A model generated the notes under the pieces. That model saw only the letters and a list, made by a program, of their open reading frames with translations, was not told the DNA's origin and did no database searches. A DNA stretch of 64,000 bases from Metallosphaera tengchongensis (GTDB lineage: Archaea; Thermoproteota; Thermoprotei_A; Sulfolobales; Sulfolobaceae), in contig NZ_CP049074.1 of assembly GCF_013343295.1 (NCBI RefSeq), positions 849,501 through 913,500 of the forward strand, written 5' to 3'. Positions 43,821 to 53,750 of the stretch are shown in pieces. Position 1 is the first letter of the stretch; the number at the start of each line of letters is the position of its first letter. The position numbers were made by a program, and so were the translations under genes.

Positions 43821-44358
43821 TAATAATTATAAGTATCAAGAATTTTTGGACTTAGCCAACAATAGAATTAAGTTAAGCCGTGTAGATGCTCCAAAGTTAG
43901 AGATCCAGGCAGATAGTATTGAGGAGATAGTACGATATTCAGCAGTAACATTCTACTCGTTGTTTAGGTCCCCGTTAATAGTTGAGGACAGTGGTCTATT
44001 TATAGAAGAGTTAAGGGGGTTTCCTGGGCCTTATACTAACTACGTTAAGAGAACTTTAGATTGTATGGGGATATTGAAACTAATGGAAAATGTTGAGAAC
44101 AGGAATGCGACCTTCAAATCTGTGATAGCTTACGTAGATCACGATAGATTAGCCTTATTTGAGGGAGAAACGGAGGGGACTATCGCATTGAAGATGAGTG
44201 GGCAGGAGGGGTTCGGTTTCGATCCGATATTTATTCCTAAGGGGAGAAATGAAACATTCTCCGAAATGGTTTTACATGAGAAGAATCTTATTTCACATAG
44301 GGGCCAGGCTTTTAGGAAATTCTTGAAATACTATGAAGAGATCAATAATTATTTATAA
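43792..44358 (+). CDS. Non-canonical purine NTP pyrophosphatase (RdgB/HAM1)
   Basis: A 188-residue house-cleaning enzyme that hydrolyses XTP/dITP. Signature parts: [33 protein letters not shown], and GFGFDPIFIPKG, followed by SHRGQAFRKF. ATG 43792 follows the TTG at 43789. It overlaps bud32 by 29 bases and converges with the aldo/keto reductase gene (10-base overlap). Confidence 0.93.
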   Translation: MKEEIKIVTSNNYKYQEFLDLANNRIKLSRVDAPKLEIQADSIEEIVRYSAVTFYSLFRSPLIVEDSGLFIEELRGFPGPYTNYVKRTLDCMGILKLMENVENRNATFKSVIAYVDHDRLALFEGETEGTIALKMSGQEGFGFDPIFIPKGRNETFSEMVLHEKNLISHRGQAFRKFLKYYEEINNYL

Positions 44359-45317
44359 ATTAATGTCTCCCTTATGCTTTCCTCATTGAGATCCTTATAA
44401 TTAGTGTTATAATAATTTTCTAAGAACTCTAAATCACTCTCATCTAAAGTTAAATCTGAGGCTTTCGAGAACTCTTCTAGCTCCTTAAGGTTAGTGATGT
44501 TTGGTATGACTGAGGATACGGTTCTGTGTGAAAGGATGAAGGCTATTGCCAGATCTCTGAGTTTCATTCCTCTTTTCTCAGCGTATTTTTTCAGCTCTAT
44601 ACTTCTTTCAACTGCTCTTGAAATCCAGTCCATGCTCTTAAAGTGTCTGTGAAGCTTCGGGTCTTCCTTTAAGGGCCACTTCAAGTCATTTAAAACGTCT
44701 GACGCGTGCGGTACTCTAACTACGTGACCTACGTTAAATTGAAGAAACTTCCTAGCTGGGTACTGCTCAATTAAATTGAATATATGCTCTAGACCCTCGT
44801 AACCCATTTCAATGGCTTTCAGGCCTTCCTCCTCCCATCCCAGAGTAGGGCCTAATGCAACTCCTACAGACCTGGCTAATCCGTCTGATTTCAGCGACCT
44901 CATAAAATCCAACAGCTCCTTGTTGGAAATATCCTTGAGTTTTGGGTTATGCAGCATTAACACGTCAACGTAGTCTGTTGACAGTCTCTTCAGGGATTCG
45001 TTAACTGCAAATCTTAGGTATTCTAGGTCATATCTTTGCTTTGGCTTGAATTTATTTGTATAGAAGTCATATCCTATCTTAGTCAGAATGACAACCTTGT
45101 CCCTGTTGGAGCCCAAGGACTTCCCAAGTATTTCCTCAGCCTTTCCGTTTCCATACATGTCCGCCGTATCAAAGAAGTTTACACCAATTTCCATTGACTT
45201 CTTTATAATTTCTTGAGCTTTATCCGGTTCCCCCCACCAGTCAGTAACTAGACTCCACATTCCTACACCTAAAGCTGAGACAGCTATTTTAGTATCACCG
45301 AAATTCCTCTGTATCAT
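44349..45317 (-). CDS. Aldo/keto reductase
   Basis: A 322-residue TIM-barrel oxidoreductase using NADPH. The tetrad is seen as Asp and Tyr in FFDTADMYGNG, Lys in VILTKIGYD and His in VLMLHNPKL. The cofactor-binding end is AFILSHRTVSSVIPNITNL. Substrate unknown; similar archaeal enzymes reduce aldehydes and sugars. Single gene, its start is 58 bases from the divergent small gene at 45376. Confidence 0.92.
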   Translation of the reverse strand: MIQRNFGDTKIAVSALGVGMWSLVTDWWGEPDKAQEIIKKSMEIGVNFFDTADMYGNGKAEEILGKSLGSNRDKVVILTKIGYDFYTNKFKPKQRYDLEYLRFAVNESLKRLSTDYVDVLMLHNPKLKDISNKELLDFMRSLKSDGLARSVGVALGPTLGWEEEGLKAIEMGYEGLEHIFNLIEQYPARKFLQFNVGHVVRVPHASDVLNDLKWPLKEDPKLHRHFKSMDWISRAVERSIELKKYAEKRGMKLRDLAIAFILSHRTVSSVIPNITNLKELEEFSKASDLTLDESDLEFLENYYNTNYKDLNEESIRETLIYK

Positions 45318-45375
45318 GTCATACCATCTTCTACATATTTAGGATTTTTTATATTTAAAGACCTTCACTGAAATC

Positions 45376-45717
45376 ATGCAAGTGAGGATGTTGGAAAAAG
45401 AGTTTGATGGTATTCTATCCTCTCTTAAATCCCTGGTTTATGAGTACAACTCGAAAATAAAACAGTATAATGTGTATTTGAAACCATTTCATGTGGTTTA
45501 TAAGAATGGGAAAAAATACATATATATTGGGAAATATTGGTATAAATTAGAGAAATTTAATGGAAAACTGAAGTGGATCTATCTGGGTAAGACTAAACCT
45601 ATGGAGCAACTTCCCGATCCTCCACAATTACCCGAGATCACGATAGTGAAAGACGAAACTAGCTACACTTTCGATGATTCTCTTCTAAACCAGTTGGATA
45701 GATATAGAGGGTTTTAG
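45376..45717 (+). CDS. Hypothetical protein with aromatic-rich repeat, 113 aa
   Basis: Not recognised. A helical N-terminus (EKEFDGILSSLKSLVYEYNSK) is followed by a tyrosine/tryptophan-rich beta segment, YKNGKKYIYIGKYWYKLEK and NGKLKWIYLGKTKP, which looks like a small nucleic-acid-binding sheet. A proline-rich linker (EQLPDPPQLPE) and a short tail end it. It overlaps the converging ATPase subunit C gene by 33 bases. Confidence 0.6.
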   Translation: MQVRMLEKEFDGILSSLKSLVYEYNSKIKQYNVYLKPFHVVYKNGKKYIYIGKYWYKLEKFNGKLKWIYLGKTKPMEQLPDPPQLPEITIVKDETSYTFDDSLLNQLDRYRGF

Positions 45718-46656
45718 GGACTCTGGAGGGACTTTAAGTTTTATTCCGTTTAGCACAGTAACAACGTCTTCCGTGTCTAGCTTGATCAGCTCAGATGCTC
45801 CCATAGCTACGATTGGGTTGAATGGGGATCCCATAAATACGCCCAGTGCGCCTGATCTAGCGCTTTTCCTTGCCAAGTTATAGAATGAAGTCAAAGCAGT
45901 ATACATGTCCGCTAAATCTAAGCTCTTAGCGTAGTATAGCCTCCTCATTACGTTTAAGGCCTCCGATGGTGTTTTAGAAGTCGCTAAATCTCTGATATCG
46001 TCGTCTGCCAAGCGGCACCTAACACCCTCCACTATTTTTTGTCTCACCGCTAAACTGGCACTATAGTAGTCCTTATAGGTACACATTATGTTGTTGGCAG
46101 AGACTTTCCAATCGCCCTTGAGTCCCTCAACTATTGTCGAAATGTAATGAATGAAGAAGTATTCCAACAGTGAGTTTAGTTGAGAGAGATCCTTAGGACT
46201 TTTTGAGAGCGCAAAGGAAATGGCATTCCCGTGTATGGTCCCCTGCAAGATAGAGGCCAGTTCCTCAAGAGAAGCTGGAGTTTGGTCTACCTTGTTTTTA
46301 AGGTAGATTAACCTATTAAGGTTAATACTGACTTTGTTCCATATGCAAGATGTTAAATATGTAAACTCATCAAGCGTTACCCTGTAGATATAACCTGCAA
46401 CGATATCCCTGGCCAGCTTTAGTGAATTACTTAGACCATAAAGTTCTTGTAATTGTCTTATGGCTCTTGTCTTTATGAGTGTTTCGGCCTTGTCTAAGGA
46501 ATTAGGAGCCTCGTCAATAACGCCTTTCTCCTTTAGGATATCCAAAACCTCTTTCCAGTCCTTTGAGGAAAGTAATTCATTGAAAAAACCTTTAGTCAGT
46601 GTAAATGATTTGAAATATCTAGATACTGAAGAGATGTAGGCTGCTGTAGAGCTCAC
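45685..46656 (-). CDS. A-type ATP synthase subunit C
   Basis: A 323-residue, mostly helical protein of the V/A-ATPase C (d) subunit family, which joins the rotor stalk to the membrane ring. Diagnostic parts are AAYISSVSRYFKS at the start and the region ARKSARSGALGVFMGSPFNPIVAMGASELIKL. It follows subunit H with a four-base overlap. The other ATPase genes are not adjacent. Confidence 0.88.
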   Translation of the reverse strand: MSSTAAYISSVSRYFKSFTLTKGFFNELLSSKDWKEVLDILKEKGVIDEAPNSLDKAETLIKTRAIRQLQELYGLSNSLKLARDIVAGYIYRVTLDEFTYLTSCIWNKVSINLNRLIYLKNKVDQTPASLEELASILQGTIHGNAISFALSKSPKDLSQLNSLLEYFFIHYISTIVEGLKGDWKVSANNIMCTYKDYYSASLAVRQKIVEGVRCRLADDDIRDLATSKTPSEALNVMRRLYYAKSLDLADMYTALTSFYNLARKSARSGALGVFMGSPFNPIVAMGASELIKLDTEDVVTVLNGIKLKVPPESLKPSISIQLV

Positions 46657-46985
46657 TTATATGCACCTTCCAAGACCTTAAGAACTTCCTCCACAGCGTT
46701 ATCCACATTCTTCTCAGCTCTCTGTCTGAGCTGTTTGAGAAGAGACTCCCTCTCCTCGTTAAACTTCTTCCGCATCTCATTTATGGTATTAGCCTTCTCG
46801 CTTTCAATGGACTTCTCCACTTCTTCAAGCATAGCCCTAGCTACTTGGTCAAATTGACCTGAGAGAGCCTCAGCCCTATTAATTAGATATTTTGCGTTAT
46901 CTGAGGTATCGTGCTTAATCCTCTTCACATTCTCCTCAAACTCTACTATCGCTCTCGTCAGCACGCTCAGTTTCGTCTCGCTCAT
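46653..46985 (-). CDS. A-type ATP synthase peripheral-stalk subunit H
   Basis: A 110-residue continuous coiled coil (LVRAIVEFEENV-like start, heptads through FNEERESLLKQLRQRAEKN). Position before subunit C and the right length for the stalk subunit G/H support the call; the repeats alone would not prove it. It lies ten bases after trmI and overlaps subunit C by four bases. Confidence 0.72.
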   Translation of the reverse strand: MSETKLSVLTRAIVEFEENVKRIKHDTSDNAKYLINRAEALSGQFDQVARAMLEEVEKSIESEKANTINEMRKKFNEERESLLKQLRQRAEKNVDNAVEEVLKVLEGAYK

Positions 46986-46994
46986 TTTAATCGC

Positions 46995-47777
46995 TTATGT
47001 TATTTCAGAACTCCCTTTTATTGATTTTCTACCCGTAATTATGTACCCCGTATGTGCCACACCTATACTTCTAGGCCTGGTAGCATTCTCCTTAACCTGA
47101 TACTCCCTCAATATGAGCTCTACAACCTCCACGTTAGCGTATCCAATCTCTTTCATTGAGAAGTATGTCTTCTCTATCTGATTAGTGGTTGGAACAAAGA
47201 CTACCAATACTCCAGACGGTTTCAGAGCCTTATACGCGTTATTTACAGCCAGCCAAGGGTCTGGCATATCCAAGAAAACAGCGTTAACATCTCTTTCCTC
47301 TATTTTTTCCCTTACATCGCCGATCTTGAACTCGACCCTATCCGAATATCCAAGGAAATTAACGTTCTTCCTGGCTTTTTCCTGCATATCTTCTCTCACA
47401 TCGTATGTGATTACCCTACCCCTGTCACCCAAAAAATGGGCTAAGGATATTGTCAAAAAGCCGGACCCTGTTCCAGCTTCTACCACTATATCGCCTGGCG
47501 AGATCCCCGACTTAAATATCATATACCCAATATCCTTGGGATAAAGAACTTGAGAGGGTCTATGAAGACCAGCATATATGTAGTCTAAACTAGGTCTCAT
47601 TACGAAAGCCAGTCCCTTGCTAATTTTTACGACATCTCCGTACTCCTTTCCAATAAGGTCCCCCAAATTAATGAAGCCTTTATCTGTCTCTAGTTTCTTT
47701 CCGCCCTCTACCCTAGCTAAATACACTCTTCTAGGATCAATCCAAATTACGACCAGATCTCCTTCCCTTAAAGCCAC
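46995..47777 (-). CDS. trmI: tRNA (adenine-N1)-methyltransferase TrmI
   Basis: A 260-residue SAM enzyme. The N-terminal beta domain is [19 protein letters not shown]; the catalytic fold shows [31 protein letters not shown] and FLDMPDPW. Archaeal TrmI forms m1A at tRNA positions 57/58, stabilising the T arm at high temperature. It is the first gene of the trmI-atpH-atpC unit. Confidence 0.94.
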   Translation of the reverse strand: MALREGDLVVIWIDPRRVYLARVEGGKKLETDKGFINLGDLIGKEYGDVVKISKGLAFVMRPSLDYIYAGLHRPSQVLYPKDIGYMIFKSGISPGDIVVEAGTGSGFLTISLAHFLGDRGRVITYDVREDMQEKARKNVNFLGYSDRVEFKIGDVREKIEERDVNAVFLDMPDPWLAVNNAYKALKPSGVLVVFVPTTNQIEKTYFSMKEIGYANVEVVELILREYQVKENATRPRSIGVAHTGYIITGRKSIKGSSEIT

Positions 47778-47862
47778 GGTTCCCTAGATGGGTATTCCAT
47801 AAAAAATCTTCTCTTCTCAGAATTGGTGTCTCTATTCATCTATTCATTAATACCAGCCTTCA

Positions 47863-48012
47863 TCACTGATCCTTAATCCAAAGCTCCTTTCTAATAAAGT
47901 CTCCTATTGCAGCTCTTATGACTTCGCTTCTAGTTTCATATCTCCCTGTATTAACTAGTTCGTCCATCGCTTCTAGAAATTGCTCAGGTAACTTTACAGT
48001 TATTATTTTCAT
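47863..48012 (-). CDS. Ribbon-helix-helix (CopG-like) regulator, 49 aa
   Basis: A short gene from ATG 48012: [20 protein letters not shown] forms the DNA-binding strand and first helix, [20 protein letters not shown] the second helix. This is a classic RHH dimer fold. An ATG at 48033 would add seven residues that are not part of the fold. It lies after the TrmB-like gene in the same direction. Confidence 0.85.
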   Translation of the reverse strand: MKIITVKLPEQFLEAMDELVNTGRYETRSEVIRAAIGDFIRKELWIKDQ

Positions 48013-48049
48013 TTTACCCTCAATATGTCTCATAACCTCGCCTTATCTT

Positions 48050-48793
48050 TTAAGGATTTGTGCTTCTAGATGCCTGTTCCCAAAGATAGTTGAAATAAAC
48101 TTGGGCTATATCTACAAGATACCTATGATTTGAAATAATGCTTGATACAGATTGTGCGGATCTAATTATTAGCATAACGGATGAGGAGGTTACTACTCCA
48201 CTGCCAAACATACTATCTAAGACCCTCAGCTCGAAGGATACCTTATCGGGTACTTTAATCCCTCTTTGCACTATGACCTTCACCTCTGAATTATATGCCT
48301 TAGAGTTCACCAACTGATAGATTTCCTCGTCTAAAAGTTCAGGAATTGTTATGGCTAAAAGATACTTCTTACTTGGTTCATTCAAGACCTCTACCAATGT
48401 TCTCCTTAAGTTATTGGGCGGAACCACCATGACCGTATACGCAGATGTGGAGTCTATCATTGATGAAAGAGGTTCAATGAACTCTTTCTCGAACTGTGTA
48501 ACTCTTATCTCTAATAATTTTTTAATATTAGACCACAGATCCCTAAGGGAGACTGCCTCATAAGTCGCTGGTCGTTTTCCAATTTTCCTAATCCATCCCC
48601 TCTCCTCAAGCCTGTTTAAAATAGTGTAAATCTTTGTGTACGATATGTTGAGCTTGCTAGATAATTCCCTTGCGTTACTTTGACCTTCTATTAAAAGGGT
48701 TGAGTATATCTTTAACTCAGTTTTGGAAATCCCCAATATGGAGGCAAATCTACTCACCTTAGCTAAGATATCGTCGATGAAGTCCTGCTCCAT
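48050..48793 (-). CDS. TrmB-like transcriptional regulator
   Basis: 247 residues. The first 80 form a winged helix of the TrmB/HTH type (LKIYSTLLIEGQSNARELSSKL, YTKIYTILNRLEERGWIRK). A coiled-coil link (SNIKKLLEIRVTQFEKEFIE) leads to a phospholipase-D-like effector domain that may bind a small ligand, often a sugar in this family. It is divergent from S25e with a 48-base gap. Confidence 0.85.
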   Translation of the reverse strand: MEQDFIDDILAKVSRFASILGISKTELKIYSTLLIEGQSNARELSSKLNISYTKIYTILNRLEERGWIRKIGKRPATYEAVSLRDLWSNIKKLLEIRVTQFEKEFIEPLSSMIDSTSAYTVMVVPPNNLRRTLVEVLNEPSKKYLLAITIPELLDEEIYQLVNSKAYNSEVKVIVQRGIKVPDKVSFELRVLDSMFGSGVVTSSSVMLIIRSAQSVSSIISNHRYLVDIAQVYFNYLWEQASRSTNP

Positions 48794-48841
48794 TAAACAT
48801 TATTACCTCCCACATCTATAAATGAATAGAAGGTGATACTG

Positions 48842-49168
48842 TTGGGAGGAGCCTCAAAGAAACCTATTAGTAACGTCGAGAAAAGGATGAAAAAGGAAGC
48901 TGAAGCTTCGCAACAGAAGAAAGAGAAGAAAAAGGTATCTAAAACAGGGAATGAAGTAATCTCTAAAAATATAACCATAAGCGACGAAATGGTCAAGAGG
49001 ATCCAGGACGAGATAAAGAAGGAGAAAATAATAACGCCGTATAACCTCGCAACGAAGGCAAACATAACCATAAGCGTAGCAAAGAGAATCTTAAAGGACC
49101 TCAATGAACAAGGAGTTATCAAAGAAGCTTTCAGAAATAGAAGGACAGCAGTTTACATTGCCTCTTAA
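48842..49168 (+). CDS. rps25e: Ribosomal protein S25e
   Basis: 108 residues from the TTG at 48842 ([10 protein letters not shown]). The preceding AGGTGAT is well placed as Shine-Dalgarno and gives the family start, so GTG 48833 is not preferred. A lysine-rich tail (EKKKVSKTG) precedes the winged helix, with [21 protein letters not shown]. The 3' end overlaps the converging nitrilase-like gene by four bases. Confidence 0.93.
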   Translation: MGGASKKPISNVEKRMKKEAEASQQKKEKKKVSKTGNEVISKNITISDEMVKRIQDEIKKEKIITPYNLATKANITISVAKRILKDLNEQGVIKEAFRNRRTAVYIAS

Positions 49169-50028
49169 TCCTCTTGAATGTGGGAATTATTTACCGTTTT
49201 TATTCTTTTTACACTTTTGCAGAGACCGAAAATTATTGATTCCAGATCTCCGGCTTTTGACATTAAATTTTCATGCTGCGTCGTTATCATAGAACTCTCT
49301 ACTAGGACAATGCTATCTTCGTCATTTGCTTCCTTGTATATCAGCGAATCTGGAGTAGTTATAAAGGTAGGAGAGTAACCCACTATGTCCCCTTCCTCGC
49401 TCTCTATAATTTCCCCGTTTACCAGGTAGGACATGTTGTTTTCCACAGTCCTTGCTATGGCCAGATGTTTTATTGAGTCTTGTCTCTTGTTGTAAGCCTT
49501 CATAGTTCCAATAACGGCTTGAGAACCGGCAAAATAGAGAAGCCTGTTAATTTCGGGTGACATGAGATCGTCCTCTGCAATTAAGCCGTATTTCTTATCC
49601 AAAACCACATGCATGGGTTCCTTTCCGTTGGAAATGCCCAATCTTATGTCTTTCTCTGACGACGCCACTTTCCTGTATTTCCCTATGATTTCACCGTCTG
49701 GTGATATAACCAACGTGGTTAGAAATACCTTTGGACCGGCCTGCTCAAGTAAAGGACCAGCTATAACATGAATCTGCCCCTCTATAGCCAACTTTATTAC
49801 AATTTCTGAAGTGTTTCCAGGGATTTTCTCCGCTAGGTTCTTAACCATGCTTTTGATTTTTTTCTCGTTATCATATATCTCAAAACCATTACCCACAGGA
49901 AACAGAGACGGCAAAACTACTAACTTGGCTCCTCTTTCCTTGGCGGTTTTGATCAACTTCTTCGCCTTTTCTATGTTATGCTTTTTAGCCATCTCCTTGA
50001 GCTTCAGGTAGGTAAGCGAAATCAACAT
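49165..50028 (-). CDS. Nitrilase-superfamily protein lacking catalytic residues
   Basis: 287 residues with the alpha-beta-beta-alpha nitrilase fold. The catalytic Glu-Lys-Cys triad is broken: [10 protein letters not shown] has Ser41 for glutamate; GKYRKV keeps Lys120; and [12 protein letters not shown] has Glu152 for cysteine. The conserved [19 protein letters not shown] region remains. The frame is intact, so the protein is probably a kept pseudoenzyme rather than a dead gene. It is seven bases after reverse gyrase, likely in one transcript. Confidence 0.8.
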   Translation of the reverse strand: MLISLTYLKLKEMAKKHNIEKAKKLIKTAKERGAKLVVLPSLFPVGNGFEIYDNEKKIKSMVKNLAEKIPGNTSEIVIKLAIEGQIHVIAGPLLEQAGPKVFLTTLVISPDGEIIGKYRKVASSEKDIRLGISNGKEPMHVVLDKKYGLIAEDDLMSPEINRLLYFAGSQAVIGTMKAYNKRQDSIKHLAIARTVENNMSYLVNGEIIESEEGDIVGYSPTFITTPDSLIYKEANDEDSIVLVESSMITTQHENLMSKAGDLESIIFGLCKSVKRIKTVNNSHIQED

Positions 50029-50035
50029 TATTATT

Positions 50036-53000
50036 TCACCTTATGTCTTGTATCTCGGTATATAATTGCTTTAATACTTGCCTATAATCCTCCTTTCCTT
50101 CCTCTATCAAGTCCATCCTTTCCAAAAGTGATCTTGTCCTCTCTTCGGAAACGAAATTAGAGTACTTAGTTTCTAAGAAGTCATACACGTACTGACCCAA
50201 TTTGGATGGCAACAATTTCTTCGCCTTCATTGTCTCAAAGACGTATCCTCTCCTCAATAGTGTCGAGATAATGAACGCATATGTGCTAGGACGACCGATT
50301 TTCCTTTTTTTCATCTCTGAGACTAGTTCACCTTCGGTGTATAAAGAGTAGTCGCTTTTCTGAAAAGAACGAGTCAATTGTACTTCAATTTTAGCAGGTA
50401 GTTCGCCTTTAATAAGCTTGGTTACGGAATCGCTCATATTTCTGAAGGGTATGTAAAGATTTTCAACTGACAAAGCAATTCCTAAAGGTAATGAAACCTT
50501 GATTACGTACTCTATGGGATTATCTTCCACCTCCAGTTCTTCATTTCCCTTCTTAGCACTCAGTTTTACAACTTCCTTTTCTACTGTTAACGGAACCAGT
50601 TGGCTGGACAAGAATCTTCTGAATATCATATCGTAAAGCCTATAATGATTGAAGGTTAATTGTTTGGCTGGTTCTAACTCTCCCTGCTCAATAAGAGCTC
50701 TTAACTGCTCCACATTAATGGGTCTTGTAGGCCTTATGGCCTCATGGGCTCCTCCCTCCCCCCAACTTCTAGGAACGAAGACTTCCTTATATCTGTCTCC
50801 CAAAAGATCCTTAAGAAAAGTTTCAGCTATACTGATCCCAGTGTTGGAGATTCTAATACTATCTGTTCTATGATACGTTATTAAACCATTTTCGAACAAC
50901 TCTTGCGCTATTCTCATCGCCTCAGGAGCGGATATTGAGAAAAATGCGGATGCGTCAGCCAGGTAGGTATCTGTTGTGTAGGCCGGGAATGGTCCTACTG
51001 TTTCAGTTTTCTTGTCTATTTTTTCTATAATTATATCTAGAAACGAATTTTTCCTGATACCTTTCTGTTTAGGAATCAGTATCGACATATTTCCTATTCT
51101 AGCAATATAAACTTTTCTTTTTGTGGACATATAATTTTTGTATCGATCTATTACCCAACCTAGTACAGGAGTTTGAACTCTCCCTGCACTTAAATTTCTA
51201 TTCCCCTCCCTACAGGAGTCATTTTTCAATATATTCATACAGTACTCTGCCCAAAACTCTTCCTTGAGCTTGCTAGATAACTTAAATCCTATCCACCTGT
51301 CCTCAATTCTCCTGACTAACTGAGAACTTAGCATACTTACAGAAAGCCTCCTTGGGTTGTTCAACGCTTCAGTTATGGCTCTCCTTGTGACCTCATGGAA
51401 CTCTGCCCTAAAGATATTGGGATTATATGGTCTAAGGTTAAGATAGAGATCCCACGCTATCTTCTCCCCCTCAACATCCGGATCCGTACCGATGAGGACC
51501 TCGTCTGCTTCTAACACTAACTTCCTAAGAGCCTCCATAACTGACCTTTTATCCCTGACCTGCTGTGAGGAACATATTGGGCAGCTCTTTCCGTTCTCGT
51601 AGTCGGTGAACTGATGACCGTTCTCACATCGTTTAATTGTATTATAAAGTGGTACAGTTTTAATATCTCCATTAGTTACTACCTTTACACCATATACTCC
51701 CACATCCTTAGTAGTAAGATCATACACGTGACCTCCGCTAGCTGTAATCATCAATATTCTATCTCCTATTACAGTTTCATACACCCTTACATCTCCTATT
51801 TCCCTAATGCTTGGGCGGGAGAAGAAGTTGGAAATAGTCTTAGCCTTGTTAGGTGACTCCACTACAAGAAGCACCGTCTTGATCCTTTGAAGAGGCATCG
51901 ATATGGATCCTAAACTTTTCCTTTTGATTATCTCCATTCTCTCAGAATCTATCACCTTAATAATATCCTGCAGATCGGTATCCCCTACCTTACCTGTGGA
52001 TATGTCTAATCGACTCCAATTCATGTCCTCCAGAATGAAGGAGAGCTTCTTTTTGAGTAGATTGAAAAGTATACTGTCATCTACTAAAAGTACGGAAAGA
52101 CCAGTGGTGAGACGGCCACCGTAAAGCCTTGATGTCCTCCCACTAGCTTGAATGTAAGTTAAGTAATCAGGAATTGAGATATACCCGTCAGAAACAGAAA
52201 CGTCTCCAAACTTGGACAGACTTTCCATTATTTTCCTATCGTTCAGGTAAGAATTTACTATCTGATATGCCTTGATTATAGCTTGATCTTCTATAGACCC
52301 CTCCTTAACAGATTTGGCCAACATTACTAGGGCTGCAGGAGAAATTCTCCTTAACCTATGACGAACTACTCTCAAGGTTCTGTTAATCTCCGGATCGTTG
52401 AGAGACAGAGACAATAGGGTAAGGATCTTCAGCATTGCCAGAGGGTGCATAGCCTCTCCCAGTTTGAACCTAAACCTTGGAATCCCAGCGAAGATAGCGT
52501 ATCTAACTCTCCATGGTATATCCAATCCCCTAACCAAGAGACCGTAATGGGTGGCTACACCCACTAGAACATCAATGGAACCATTTTCAAACTCTTGCAC
52601 CTTTTTAGATGTGTTTGAGGCTATTACCTCGCTCCTTAACCAATCCAACTTATCTGCAATTTCTCGGGCAAATTTGAGACCTTTGTCAATTGGTACAAAA
52701 ACTAATCCACCCGGTCCCAATTTCCTTATAACGTTTACCGTATCGCCTACTATGTCTTGGCTCTCCAGAAACGTATCGACTACGTTTCGTAGGTAGATAT
52801 TAGCCCCGCCTGGCTTAAAGCCCATAAGCATGGAGAATACAGGATTACTTCTAGTCACCGTAGCTGATGAGAACACTGCTACCCTATTGAGGACAAACCT
52901 CTCTCTAATTTTGCGTATCTCATCAAATGACCTACCGTCTTCCCTAGCAGTCTTGAGCAGTTCCCTTACCTTCATCACATTATCATCTGTGAAGCCCATT

Positions 53001-53710
53001 AATTTCAGAATAGTTAACGAGCTTCTACTCGATTTCAAAACTGCGTCTACGTCATCTACAAAAATGTATCTGTAATTTATTTTATTTATTTCGTTTAAAT
53101 GAGTAATAACATATCTAGAAGTGGAAACAAAAATATCAAAGTCACCATCGGACATGGACTTGTTTAACTCGTCCTTTTTCGACGACGAGATTCCACTTGT
53201 GTAGTATAGGAGCTTAGGAGCTAACTCTATTTTTTTGCTTATTTCTTGAATTTTCCCGACTACTTGATTCACAAGGGTCTTGGTAGGAAATATCATTAGG
53301 GACTTCTCGTTGTTAGTAGAGTAATAGAGTGACATTAGTATCCCAAAGGTAGTTTTCCCTAGACCCGGTGGAGCCACTATGGCGAAACTCTCTCCTCTCA
53401 AAGCTCTCAAGATCCAAGATCTTTGAGGTCCCATGGGTTCAGAGCCCACTCCTCTTCTGAAAAAGTCGAAAACCCTAGACTGCTCCTTTAGGATTGAGTT
53501 CTCTTTTTCCAATAATTTCAAAGAGCCTGAACTCTCCAGAAATTTCAGAAGATCTACCAAATTCCTTGGCTCAATTTCCTCTTTAACACATTTGTCGCAT
53601 ACCAAACCCTTTGCTAATCTAGACGAGGAAATATCAGAGCTACAGTTAGGACATGAATGCATGTACACTAAGTCCGGGATAGAATCGTAAATATCCATTA
53701 TCTTACCCAT
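50036..53710 (-). CDS. rgy: Reverse gyrase
   Basis: A 1224-residue fusion of a helicase-like domain and a type IA topoisomerase that adds positive supercoils. N-terminal zinc finger: C20, C23, C38, C41. Helicase motifs: [21 protein letters not shown] (DEAD-box position) and TSRLYGG. Topoisomerase part: [11 protein letters not shown], Toprim [17 protein letters not shown], second zinc finger [15 protein letters not shown] and active tyrosine about residue 946 in [11 protein letters not shown]. It marks the host as a hyperthermophile. Start at 53710 or 53698 (M5). Confidence 0.98.
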   Translation of the reverse strand: MGKIMDIYDSIPDLVYMHSCPNCSSDISSSRLAKGLVCDKCVKEEIEPRNLVDLLKFLESSGSLKLLEKENSILKEQSRVFDFFRRGVGSEPMGPQRSWILRALRGESFAIVAPPGLGKTTFGILMSLYYSTNNEKSLMIFPTKTLVNQVVGKIQEISKKIELAPKLLYYTSGISSSKKDELNKSMSDGDFDIFVSTSRYVITHLNEINKINYRYIFVDDVDAVLKSSRSSLTILKLMGFTDDNVMKVRELLKTAREDGRSFDEIRKIRERFVLNRVAVFSSATVTRSNPVFSMLMGFKPGGANIYLRNVVDTFLESQDIVGDTVNVIRKLGPGGLVFVPIDKGLKFAREIADKLDWLRSEVIASNTSKKVQEFENGSIDVLVGVATHYGLLVRGLDIPWRVRYAIFAGIPRFRFKLGEAMHPLAMLKILTLLSLSLNDPEINRTLRVVRHRLRRISPAALVMLAKSVKEGSIEDQAIIKAYQIVNSYLNDRKIMESLSKFGDVSVSDGYISIPDYLTYIQASGRTSRLYGGRLTTGLSVLLVDDSILFNLLKKKLSFILEDMNWSRLDISTGKVGDTDLQDIIKVIDSERMEIIKRKSLGSISMPLQRIKTVLLVVESPNKAKTISNFFSRPSIREIGDVRVYETVIGDRILMITASGGHVYDLTTKDVGVYGVKVVTNGDIKTVPLYNTIKRCENGHQFTDYENGKSCPICSSQQVRDKRSVMEALRKLVLEADEVLIGTDPDVEGEKIAWDLYLNLRPYNPNIFRAEFHEVTRRAITEALNNPRRLSVSMLSSQLVRRIEDRWIGFKLSSKLKEEFWAEYCMNILKNDSCREGNRNLSAGRVQTPVLGWVIDRYKNYMSTKRKVYIARIGNMSILIPKQKGIRKNSFLDIIIEKIDKKTETVGPFPAYTTDTYLADASAFFSISAPEAMRIAQELFENGLITYHRTDSIRISNTGISIAETFLKDLLGDRYKEVFVPRSWGEGGAHEAIRPTRPINVEQLRALIEQGELEPAKQLTFNHYRLYDMIFRRFLSSQLVPLTVEKEVVKLSAKKGNEELEVEDNPIEYVIKVSLPLGIALSVENLYIPFRNMSDSVTKLIKGELPAKIEVQLTRSFQKSDYSLYTEGELVSEMKKRKIGRPSTYAFIISTLLRRGYVFETMKAKKLLPSKLGQYVYDFLETKYSNFVSEERTRSLLERMDLIEEGKEDYRQVLKQLYTEIQDIR

Positions 53711-53721
53711 CTCAAAAAGAC

Positions 53722-53739
53722 TTATTTTAATGTTTTATA
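53722..53739. promoter_or_regulatory. Overlapping divergent TATA elements of rgy and cdc48
   Basis: TTATTTTAA (53722-53730) stands 21-29 bases before the cdc48 ATG at 53751. Read on the other strand, TATAAAAC (53732-53739) is 22-29 bases before the reverse gyrase ATG at 53710. The two core promoters are packed into 18 bases. Confidence 0.5.
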
Positions 53740-53750
53740 GTAGTAGACAT

